Position numbers and translations under genes: made by a program. Under the pieces are notes generated by a model. It saw only the letters and a program-made list of their open reading frames with translations. It ran no database searches and was not told the origin of the DNA. 55,840 nucleotides of DNA. Source: Mesorhizobium sp. J18 (GTDB lineage Bacteria > Pseudomonadota > Alphaproteobacteria > Rhizobiales > Rhizobiaceae). The stretch spans positions 16,724-72,563 of the forward strand of contig NZ_VLJP01000007.1 of NCBI RefSeq assembly GCF_007829525.1, given 5' to 3'. Below, one piece after another: positions 42,787-49,795 of this stretch (position 1 is the stretch's first letter; the number at the start of each line of letters is the position of its first letter).

Positions 42787-44502
42787 ATGAGCGAAGTAGA
42801 ACGCGAAAGCATGGAATTCGACGTCGTAATCGTCGGCGCGGGGCCGGCTGGTCTGGCGGCGTCCATCCGGCTGAAGCAGCTCAATCCCGAGCTTTCCGTC
42901 GTCGTGCTGGAAAAGGGCGGCGAGGTCGGCGCGCATATCCTTTCCGGCGCGGTGGTGGACCCGATCGGCATCGACCGCCTACTGCCGGAATGGCGCTCGG
43001 AAAGCGACCATCCGTTCAAGACGCCTGTCACCGACGACCGTTTCCTGGTGCTGGGACCTGCGGGCTCATTCCGACTGCCGAATTTCATGATGCCGCCGCT
43101 GATGAACAATCACGGCAATTACATCGTCTCCCTCGGCAATGTTTGTAAATGGCTGGCCGGCCATGCCGAGGCCCTTGGCGTGGAGATCTATCCGGGCTTC
43201 GCCGCCGCCGACCTGCTCTACAATGACGAAGGCGCGGTGATTGGCGTCGTGACCGGCGACATGGGCGTCGAGCGTGACGGCACGCATGGGCCGAACTACG
43301 CGCCTGGCATGGCGCTGCTCGGCAAATATGTGCTGATCGGCGAGGGCGCGCGGGGCTCGCTGGCCAAGCAGCTCATTGCCAAATTCGGTCTGGCTGAAGG
43401 CCGGGAGCCGCAGAAATTCGGCATCGGCCTCAAGGAGCTCTGGGAGGTCAAGCCCGAGAACCACAAGCCTGGTCTCGTCCAGCATTCCTTCGGCTGGCCG
43501 CTGGACACGAGCACGGGCGGCGGCTCTTTCCTCTACCACCTCGAGAACAATCAGGTGGCCGTGGGCTTCGTGCTGCACCTGAACTACAAGAACCCCTACA
43601 TCTCGCCCTTCGAGGAGTTTCAGCGCTTCAAGACGCATCCGGCCATCCGCGGCACCTTCGAAGGCGCAAAGCGCATCGGCTATGGCGCGCGCGCCATTAC
43701 CGAAGGCGGATGGCAGTCGGTGCCCAAGCTGTCCTTTCCCGGCGGTGTGCTGATGGGCTGCTCGGCGGGGATGGTCAACGTGCCCCGCATCAAGGGCTCG
43801 CACAATGCGGTGCTGTCGGGAATGCTTGCCGCCGAGCATGTGGCCGGGGCGATCGCTGCCGGCCGCGCTAATGACGATCTCGTCTCCTACGAGGAAGCGT
43901 GGCGGTCGAGCGACATCGGCAAGGATCTGAAGAAGGTGCGCAACGTGAAGCCGCTATGGTCGAAATTCGGCCTCTGGCTCGGCGTTGCCCTCGGTGGCTT
44001 CGACATGTGGCTGAACACGCTCTTCGGCGGTTCGCTTTTCGGCACGATGAAGCACGGCAAGACCGATGCGCAGTCGCTGGAGCCGGCATCGAAGCACAGG
44101 CCGATTCACTACGAGAAACCCGACGGCGTCCTGACCTTCGATCGTCTGTCCTCGGTATTCCTGTCCAACACCAATCACGAGGAGAATCAGCCGGTCCATC
44201 TGCAGGTGAAGGACATGAATCTCCAGAAGGCTTCGGAATTTGCGGTCTTCGCGGGGCCTTCCACGCGCTACTGCCCGGCGGGTGTGTATGAGTGGGTGGA
44301 TGCCGACGGCAATTCCCTGGCAGGCGGTCCGGGTGCGGCCGAGAAGGGCGGACCGGCCGACCGGAGCAATCCGGAAGCGCGCTTCGTCATCAACGCGCAG
44401 AACTGCGTCCACTGCAAGACCTGCGACATCAAGGACCCGAACCAGAACATCAACTGGGTGCCGCCGCAGGGGGGCGAGGGGCCGGTCTACCTGAACATGT
44501 AG
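42787..44502 (+). CDS. electron transfer flavoprotein-ubiquinone oxidoreductase
   Basis: A 571-residue protein. N-terminal FAD-binding motif VVIVGAGPAGLAAS (about residues 14-27), quinone/FAD domain motifs (KGGEVGAHILSGAVVDP, GRSLAKQL-like GSLAKQLIAKFGL, SAGMVNVPRIKG) and the C-terminal 4Fe-4S ferredoxin domain (RYCPAGVYEW, then NCVHCKTCDIKDP and NINWVPPQGG). It passes electrons from ETF, used in fatty-acid and amino-acid oxidation, to ubiquinone at the membrane. Start 42787 or Met9. It is monocistronic and divergent from the exported-protein gene. Complete, with normal length. Confidence 0.94.
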   Translation: MSEVERESMEFDVVIVGAGPAGLAASIRLKQLNPELSVVVLEKGGEVGAHILSGAVVDPIGIDRLLPEWRSESDHPFKTPVTDDRFLVLGPAGSFRLPNFMMPPLMNNHGNYIVSLGNVCKWLAGHAEALGVEIYPGFAAADLLYNDEGAVIGVVTGDMGVERDGTHGPNYAPGMALLGKYVLIGEGARGSLAKQLIAKFGLAEGREPQKFGIGLKELWEVKPENHKPGLVQHSFGWPLDTSTGGGSFLYHLENNQVAVGFVLHLNYKNPYISPFEEFQRFKTHPAIRGTFEGAKRIGYGARAITEGGWQSVPKLSFPGGVLMGCSAGMVNVPRIKGSHNAVLSGMLAAEHVAGAIAAGRANDDLVSYEEAWRSSDIGKDLKKVRNVKPLWSKFGLWLGVALGGFDMWLNTLFGGSLFGTMKHGKTDAQSLEPASKHRPIHYEKPDGVLTFDRLSSVFLSNTNHEENQPVHLQVKDMNLQKASEFAVFAGPSTRYCPAGVYEWVDADGNSLAGGPGAAEKGGPADRSNPEARFVINAQNCVHCKTCDIKDPNQNINWVPPQGGEGPVYLNM

Positions 44503-44532
44503 TGGCCGGGCGCTGCGCTGCCCGCGCCAATC

Positions 44533-45546
44533 CTATTCCGGCTCCTCAACAGATGCCTGCATCACTTCCGCCGGCTCCTCCTCCCGCAACAGTCCGAATT
44601 CGACCAGAACGGGCAAATGGTCGGAGCCGACAAATTCCAGCCTGCTCGGTTTCGACGGGATGACGGCACCCTTGTAGAGCACATTATCCAGAGGCAGGCC
44701 GATATGGGGCCGCCAGGACATCGGCAGATACCGGTGCAGCCAGGATGAGCCGATGCCGCGCAGGATATTGAAGCCGCCGGCATTGGCGACACTCTTCGCC
44801 GTGTGGCTCCACGGGACGGCATTGAAATCGCCTGCAAGCAGGGCGGTGGTTGAAATCCTGCCGAGATCGTCGCGGATGTTTGCCACCTGCTGAGCCTGCT
44901 CCAGCGGCCACGGCCAGCTCAGATGAAGGGCAGCCACATCCACCAGACGGCCGCCAAAATCCACCGACGCCACGGCCAAGGCGCCCCGGTCGAGGCATTG
45001 CGCTTCCTTGGCGAACGGCCTCTTCGACAGGATCGCCACACCGCCGACGAAGGAAGGCGGAGGACAGATGATGCGGTGGGGATAGGCGGCTTCGATCAGC
45101 CCCAGCTTCTCTATCCACATGGTCGAAACCTCGTCCAGGGTGACCACGTCCGCCTGCACGCGACCGATCAGCGACAGGACCCGTTCGGGCGTCGCATTGT
45201 CGTAACGCAGATTGATCTGCAGCAGCCGGTAACGCGCCGCGGTCGTCGACGGTTCGGCGGCACTTGCAGCCGTGGCTTCGGCGGGTCTGGTGAAGGCGGA
45301 AAGGTCGAGCGTCGCAACTATGGCCGCAAGCCCGAGAAGGATTGCCCAGGCACCGGGAAGGCGCCAGCCGGCGGCTAAAAGAAGGCATGACCCCGCGAGT
45401 ATCAGCAGGACCGCGAGATGAATGCGGAAATGCGAGAAGGAATCGAGCGCCGGGTGCATCCAGCCGAGAAAGCCGGCCATCAGCGCAAATGCCGCGGCCA
45501 CGGTCATTCCCGCGATCACGACGGGGATCATCGCTCGTCCTTTCAT
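44533..45546 (-). CDS. endonuclease/exonuclease/phosphatase (EEP)-family membrane protein
   Basis: A 337-residue protein from ATG 45546 (MKGRAMIPVVIAGMT; the frame opens seven codons earlier). Three N-terminal membrane segments (about residues 5-27, 38-57 and 62-80) precede a soluble EEP domain beginning YRLLQINLRYDN, with TLDEVS, ALHLSWPW, LLAGDFNAVPWS and the terminal GSDHLPVLVEF. The fold covers DNases, phosphatases and sphingomyelinases; the N-terminal membrane domain suggests an envelope phosphodiesterase acting outside the inner membrane. Substrate unknown. It converges with ETF-QO. Confidence 0.82.
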   Translation of the reverse strand: MKGRAMIPVVIAGMTVAAAFALMAGFLGWMHPALDSFSHFRIHLAVLLILAGSCLLLAAGWRLPGAWAILLGLAAIVATLDLSAFTRPAEATAASAAEPSTTAARYRLLQINLRYDNATPERVLSLIGRVQADVVTLDEVSTMWIEKLGLIEAAYPHRIICPPPSFVGGVAILSKRPFAKEAQCLDRGALAVASVDFGGRLVDVAALHLSWPWPLEQAQQVANIRDDLGRISTTALLAGDFNAVPWSHTAKSVANAGGFNILRGIGSSWLHRYLPMSWRPHIGLPLDNVLYKGAVIPSKPSRLEFVGSDHLPVLVEFGLLREEEPAEVMQASVEEPE

Positions 45547-45681
45547 CGTGTCTGCAAGCTCTCGCACTATGCCCGAAAAACTTCACATCCCGCAGCATTG
45601 TGGCAGGGTCAAGCCCTACTGGCGGAGTAGGCCGCGCCGTCTAGCATCGCTGAAAGTATAAGCTGGCAATGAACCCAAGCC

Positions 45682-47184
45682 CTACTGGAACGCCGTTTCG
45701 GAGAAGCTGCGCAGCTTGCGCGAGTGCAGGCGGTCGGGCGGCATGGCGGCAAGCTTCTCGATAGCGCGCAGGCCGATGCGTAGGTGCTGCGCCACCTGGC
45801 GCTTGTAGAAGTCGGTTGCCATGCCTGGCAGCTTCAACTCGCCATGCAGCGGCTTGTCGGAGACGCAGAGCAGCGTGCCGTAAGGCACGCGGAAACGGAA
45901 ACCGTTGGCCGCTATGGTGGCTGATTCCATATCAAGCGCGATGGCGCGCGACTGTGAGAGGCGCTGCACCGGTCCCCGCTGGTCGCGCAATTCCCAATTG
46001 CGATTGTCGATGGTGGCGACCGTACCGGTGCGCATGATGCGTTTCAGGTCATAGCCGGAAAGACCGGTGATCTCGGCTACAGCCTCCTGCAAGGCCACCT
46101 GAACTTCGGCCAGCGCGGGCAGGGGGACCCATACCGGCAGGTCGTCGTCGAGCACATGATCCTCGCGCACATAGGCATGCGCCAGCACGTAGTCTCCGAG
46201 CGCCTGCGTGTTGCGCAGGCCGGCGCAATGGCCGAGCATCAGCCAGACATGCGGCCTGAGCACTGCTATGTGGTCCGTGATCGTCTTGGCGTTGGAGGGG
46301 CCGATGCCGATATTGACCATGGTGATGCCGCCATGGTCGGGCTTGGTGAGGTGATAGGCCGGCATCTGCGGCATGCGGATCGGAACCGCACCCTCATGCG
46401 AGGATGTCTCGCCCGCCCTGGTCATCAGATTGCCGGGCTCGATGAAGTTCTCATAGCCTCCGCCACCTTCAGCCATCAGTTCGCGGGCGTAGATGCAGAA
46501 TTCGTCGATATAGAACTGGTAGTTGGTGAACAGCACGAAATTCTGGAAATGCTGCGGGCTGGTTGCCGTGTAGTGAGCCAGCCGGTGAAGCGAATAATCG
46601 ACGCGTTGGGCGGTGAAAGGCGCTAGCGGCACCGGCTCTCCCGGCGCCGGCTCGTAGGTACCGTTGACGATGTGGTCGTCGGTCGCGTTTAGATTGGGCA
46701 CGTCGAAAAGATCGCGCAGGGGCCGCTTCATGCGGTCGGCCATGGAGGCCTCGACATAAGTGCCTTCCAGGAAGGCGAAATGCAGCGGGATCGGCGTCTC
46801 CGATTCGGAAACCGTGACCGGCACGCCGTGATTGCGGATGATGAGGTCGAGCTGGTCGATCAGGTAGTTCTCGAAAAGGTCCGGCCGGGTGACCGTCGTT
46901 GCGTAAGTGCCGGGGCCGGGTACATGGCCATAGGCAAGGCGGGAGTCCACCTGGGCATAGGAGGCCGTCGAAATGCTGATCTCGGGATAGAAGGCGCGGA
47001 AGCGACGGTCGCTGTCGCCCTTCTCGGCAACCATGGCGAAGGCATTGCGCAGGAAGGCGGTATTGCGTTCGTAAAGGCCCTTGAGCGCCGTGACGGCTTC
47101 CCGCGCATCGGTGAAGCTGCGGCGCGAGAAAGGCTCCGGGCGCGCTATGGTCTCGATGGGCTGAGGATAGATTCGCTTTTCCAT
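45682..47184 (-). CDS. amn: AMP nucleosidase
   Basis: A 500-residue protein. The N-terminal AMP-nucleosidase-specific domain (residues about 10-180) contains YPEISISTASYAQVDSRLAYG. The C-terminal part is a purine nucleoside phosphorylase fold with GGITMVNIGIGPSNAKT, VWLMLGHCAGLRNTQALGD and SRAIALDMESATIAANG, the latter holding the purine/ribose-binding Glu. It hydrolyses AMP to adenine and ribose-5-phosphate and so adjusts adenylate pools. Monocistronic; length and motifs match the bacterial enzyme (~485-500 aa). Confidence 0.94.
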   Translation of the reverse strand: MEKRIYPQPIETIARPEPFSRRSFTDAREAVTALKGLYERNTAFLRNAFAMVAEKGDSDRRFRAFYPEISISTASYAQVDSRLAYGHVPGPGTYATTVTRPDLFENYLIDQLDLIIRNHGVPVTVSESETPIPLHFAFLEGTYVEASMADRMKRPLRDLFDVPNLNATDDHIVNGTYEPAPGEPVPLAPFTAQRVDYSLHRLAHYTATSPQHFQNFVLFTNYQFYIDEFCIYARELMAEGGGGYENFIEPGNLMTRAGETSSHEGAVPIRMPQMPAYHLTKPDHGGITMVNIGIGPSNAKTITDHIAVLRPHVWLMLGHCAGLRNTQALGDYVLAHAYVREDHVLDDDLPVWVPLPALAEVQVALQEAVAEITGLSGYDLKRIMRTGTVATIDNRNWELRDQRGPVQRLSQSRAIALDMESATIAANGFRFRVPYGTLLCVSDKPLHGELKLPGMATDFYKRQVAQHLRIGLRAIEKLAAMPPDRLHSRKLRSFSETAFQ

Positions 47185-47295
47185 GACCCATTATATGGGT
47201 TTGAGGCGAGGGTTTCGAGGTGTGGCCCAAATGCCGGAAAGCAAATTGCCCTGCTTGAACCGGATATGCGGCCAGCGCACAACCCTCCTTGGCAA

Positions 47296-47351
47296 TCGGG
47301 ACCTGGATCCCCGACACGCCCCGCTTCGCTCCGAGGTCGAGGATGACGGGG
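47296..47351. repeat. dispersed repeat copy B
   Basis: Begins TCGGGACCTGGATCCCCGAC and ends GAGGTCGAGGATGACGGGG. It differs from the copy at 19631 by only a few substitutions, in the same orientation. It lies in the 190-bp gap between the divergent AMP nucleosidase start and the small exported gene. Confidence 0.6.
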
Positions 47352-47375
47352 CGGTGGGGACGCTTCCGTCACTCG

Positions 47376-47573
47376 TCACCGCGCCCGCATGAGGCCGACG
47401 AGCAGGACGAAGCCGCTGCCGTTGGACTTCTTCACATAACCTTCGATGATGTTGGTGTTTTCGGCACGAACGCTCTGCACGACCGACAGCGGGGCGGCGA
47501 CCAGGAGAGCCACGATCAGCGCCTTGGGCAGCAGGCGAAGCGTTTCAGCTATTGTGGACTTCAGGGTGGCCAT
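47376..47573 (-). CDS. small exported protein of unknown function (65 aa)
   Basis: A 65-residue protein from the ATG at 47573 (MATLKSTIAETLRLLPKALI), with a signal peptide ending near SVVQSVRA (about residue 37) and a mature peptide of some 28 residues (ENTNIIEGYVKKSNGSGFV...). An alternative ATG lies five codons upstream. No domain is recognised. It is divergent from the glutathione S-transferase gene. Confidence 0.5.
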   Translation of the reverse strand: MATLKSTIAETLRLLPKALIVALLVAAPLSVVQSVRAENTNIIEGYVKKSNGSGFVLLVGLMRAR

Positions 47574-47754
47574 CGGCGTGTTCCTCACAATGTGGCCGGA
47601 CTATGCGCGCATTGTGCTGAACCGGCTCTGAGAGCCGCGTTCATCCATTATTCAGACACAATTGCGTGACGCCTGGCCGGCCCGCCTCGCCGGAACGTTG
47701 GCTTCGTCGGAGGTTTATGCTTTGGTCGCGCCTCTCACTCCCAGGAGATGATTC

Positions 47755-48459
47755 ATGACCACGCAGACCAAGCCGATTGAACTCTATTACTGGCCGACGC
47801 CGAACGGATGGAAGATCTCCATCATGCTGGAGGAGCTCGGCGTCCCTTATGAGGTGAAATTCGTCAATATCGGCAAGGGAGAACAGTTCGAGCCGTCATT
47901 CCTGAAGATTTCTCCCAACAATCGCATGCCTGCAATCATCGACCCCGAGGGACCTGACGGCGAGCCGATCTCCATCTTCGAGTCCGGCGCGATCCTGCAA
48001 TATCTCGGCCGCAAGTTCGGTAAGTTCTATCCGTCCGACGAACGGGGCCGTGTCGAGGTGGATCAATGGCTGTTCTGGCAGATGGGCGGCCTCGGGCCAA
48101 TGGCCGGCCAGGCGCATCACTTTCGCCAATATGCGCCGGAGAAGATCCAGTACGGCATCGATCGCTACACAAACGAGGTGAACCGCCTTTACGGCGTGAT
48201 GAACAAGCGCCTTGCCGATCGCGACTACCTGGCCGGCGATTATTCGATCGCCGACATCGCCTGCGTCGGCTGGGTGAAGCCCTACAAGAACCAGGGACAG
48301 GATCTGGACGATTTCCCGAACCTCAAGCGTTGGTTTGAGTCCGTCATGGCGCGCCCGGCAGTCATTCGCGGCATGGCCGTGGGCGAAGAGCACCGCCGCA
48401 ACCTTGCCGACGACAAGGATGCACAGAAGGTGTTGTTCGGGCAGAAGGCGCGAGCCTGA
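47755..48459 (+). CDS. glutathione S-transferase family protein (YfcG/Ure2-like)
   Basis: A 234-residue protein. The thioredoxin-like N-terminal domain has YYWPTPNGWKISIMLEELG, NNRMPAIIDPEG (cis-Pro) and ISIFESGAILQYLGRKFG (Glu-Ser glutathione site). The all-helical C-terminal domain contains DYLAGDYSIADIACVGWV. This is the disulfide-bond oxidoreductase-like subgroup (YfcG/YghU/Ure2), in which the usual catalytic Ser/Cys is replaced by Asn/Thr chemistry. Likely role is thiol redox or detoxification. GGAG precedes the ATG closely. Confidence 0.9.
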   Translation: MTTQTKPIELYYWPTPNGWKISIMLEELGVPYEVKFVNIGKGEQFEPSFLKISPNNRMPAIIDPEGPDGEPISIFESGAILQYLGRKFGKFYPSDERGRVEVDQWLFWQMGGLGPMAGQAHHFRQYAPEKIQYGIDRYTNEVNRLYGVMNKRLADRDYLAGDYSIADIACVGWVKPYKNQGQDLDDFPNLKRWFESVMARPAVIRGMAVGEEHRRNLADDKDAQKVLFGQKARA

Positions 48460-48468
48460 TGGATGAGT

Positions 48469-48558
48469 GGTGAATGGTGAATGGAAGTCGGCGTGCGGCA
48501 ATCTTGGCTCAGGCGCGGCCGGTCTGACCATTCACCATTTTACCATTCACCATTCACC
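48469..48558. repeat. GGTGAATGG repeat pair forming a long inverted repeat
   Basis: GGTGAATGGTGAATGG (48469-48484) is the exact inverse complement of CCATTCACCATTCACC (48543-48558), and a further CCATTCACCATT lies at 48528-48539. The pair occupies most of the 100-bp gap between two convergent genes. It is a tandem/inverted heptamer array (unit ATTCACC), probably an intergenic repeat and perhaps a bidirectional terminator. Confidence 0.65.
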
Positions 48559-48561
48559 GGC

Positions 48562-48905
48562 TTACATCCTCGACCACGTCTCTCCCCGGCAGATCAGGCC
48601 GCCGAGCACGCAGCCGCTCATCTTGAAGGAGTCGCCGTTGAGGCTGCCCTTGCCGTTATAGGTCTTGCCGTTGGCCGGATCTGTGACCTTGCCGGAATAG
48701 TTGCCGCCGCCCGTCGCCGAAAATTTGCCAATCTGCTTGCCGGCATGCTCGCCTGACTTGAGCGTGATGCAAAACGAGCCGCTGCATTCTGCGATCTCGG
48801 CCGTACTGCCCGATTTCGTCCTCCATCTGCCTTCGATGGGATCGGCAAAGGCCGTTCCTGAAAGAAGAATCAAGGTTGCGGCCGCAGGGCCAGCTTGCGG
48901 TTCAT
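48562..48905 (-). pseudogene. DUF2147-type exported protein with probable frameshift in the signal peptide
   Basis: The mature domain (DPIEGRWRTKSGSTAEIAE, FCITLKSGEHAGKQIG, YNGKGSLNGDSFKMSGCVLG) reads as a DUF2147-like secreted protein of about 95 residues. In its frame only a TTG at 48873 is available. A good Shine-Dalgarno (AGGGAGGG) precedes ATG 48905 in a different frame, which begins MNRKLAL and stops soon after. Adding one G after CTG at about 48885 would restore MNRKLALAAATLILLSGTAFA, a perfect signal peptide joined to the mature part. I infer a single-base deletion or a sequencing error. If real, export would fail or depend on the TTG start with a truncated signal. Confidence 0.65.
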
Positions 48906-49313
48906 GTCATCCCTCCCTCTCGCGCAAGGTGGGAATTGCTTACGCGAACGTAAGCGTAATATAGCTCCCGTCCTTGCGGAAGCTCCGTTTTGCATCTTGT
49001 CCTTCGGAAAATTCTGTCGGGCGTTGCTGCGATTGCAGAAAGACGGACGCCTGAAAGAGCGGATTCGTGGTTACCGAAGAGTTTCTGTCAATTGTGGCAA
49101 TTGTCTTTTGTTTTCGTAAACAGCCGCACAGTTCCGGCTTTCCGATGCTTAACAAATTCCAAGTTTTACTTCTTGTTTGAACTTTGTTTTCCGCAAATTA
49201 AGCAAGCCATTTAACGGCGGATTCAAGCATAGCCTGCATCCTCGAAATCATCGAACGGCACCTCGGGATTGAGGAAAAAAAGCCGCTCTCGGGAAGAAAC
49301 AGGGAACTTGGAT
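48906..49313. other. 400-bp stretch without a recognisable gene
   Basis: This interval is visibly richer in A+T than the rest, especially 49060-49215 with several T-runs. The short open frames in it have no domain or good ribosome site. It holds the promoters of the Sel1-like gene and possibly a small RNA, but I see no specific structure to support one. Confidence 0.5.
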
Positions 49314-49580
49314 ATGGCACGTCTTGAAATGCATGAAGCCGGTTACGGCATGATGGCAACCGGCGCCCAGGCAGACGTTCTTTTCGAGCTTGGGATGATG
49401 TATGTGACCGGCCGCGATTGCGCGGTGGATCTGGTCGCGGCGCATAAATGGTTCAACATCGCAGCGATCAAAGGATCTGATCGTGCAGCCAGGCTGCGCG
49501 CAGAGCTGGCGGCGACCATGAGCAAGGCGGATATTGCCAGGGCGCTGCGCGAAGCGCGCGAATGGATGACGATGCACTGA
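49314..49580 (+). CDS. Sel1-repeat-like small protein
   Basis: An 88-residue protein from ATG 49314 (AGGGA upstream) rather than the longer frame at 49269. The segment ADVLFELGMMYVTGRDCAVDLVAAHKWFNIAA, here in part LVAAHKWFNIAAIKGSD, is one Sel1/TPR-like repeat (A-x-x-L-G-x-x-Y and A-x-x-W-x-x-x-A-A). A second incomplete helix pair follows (MSKADIARALREAREW). Sel1 repeats mediate protein contacts. Function unknown. A strong terminator follows 115 bp after the stop. Confidence 0.75.
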   Translation: MARLEMHEAGYGMMATGAQADVLFELGMMYVTGRDCAVDLVAAHKWFNIAAIKGSDRAARLRAELAATMSKADIARALREAREWMTMH

Positions 49581-49694
49581 TTTTCCTGCCTCAGGCAGGG
49601 GCGAATATCCCAAGAGCAGCCATCGCAAAAAGGCCGCCAAAAACAGGCAGGCGAGACTTCATTCCTCAGGCGCGGGGGCCATGGGGACCGACTG

Positions 49695-49744
49695 GAAAGG
49701 CCGCGACCGGCAGGAAATAATGCCGGCGCGGCCTTTCTTGTTTT
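49695..49744 (+). terminator. strong intrinsic terminator after the Sel1-like gene
   Basis: GAAAGGCCGCG (49695-49705) plus CCGGCA (49707-49712) pair with TGCCGG (49721-49726) plus CGCGGCCTTTC (49727-49737), a 17-bp stem with one bulged A and the loop GGAAATAA, followed by TTGTTTT. It lies between two convergent genes and may serve both. Confidence 0.85.
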
Positions 49745-49795
49745 AAAGAGACTCTTCAGCACGTCATCAGAAGATTGACCGCAGGCTTAACGCCC

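Noticed and set aside
48465-48560. ATTCACC repeats as a CRISPR array
   Set aside because: Units are only 7 bp, no regular spacers, and no cas genes are present.
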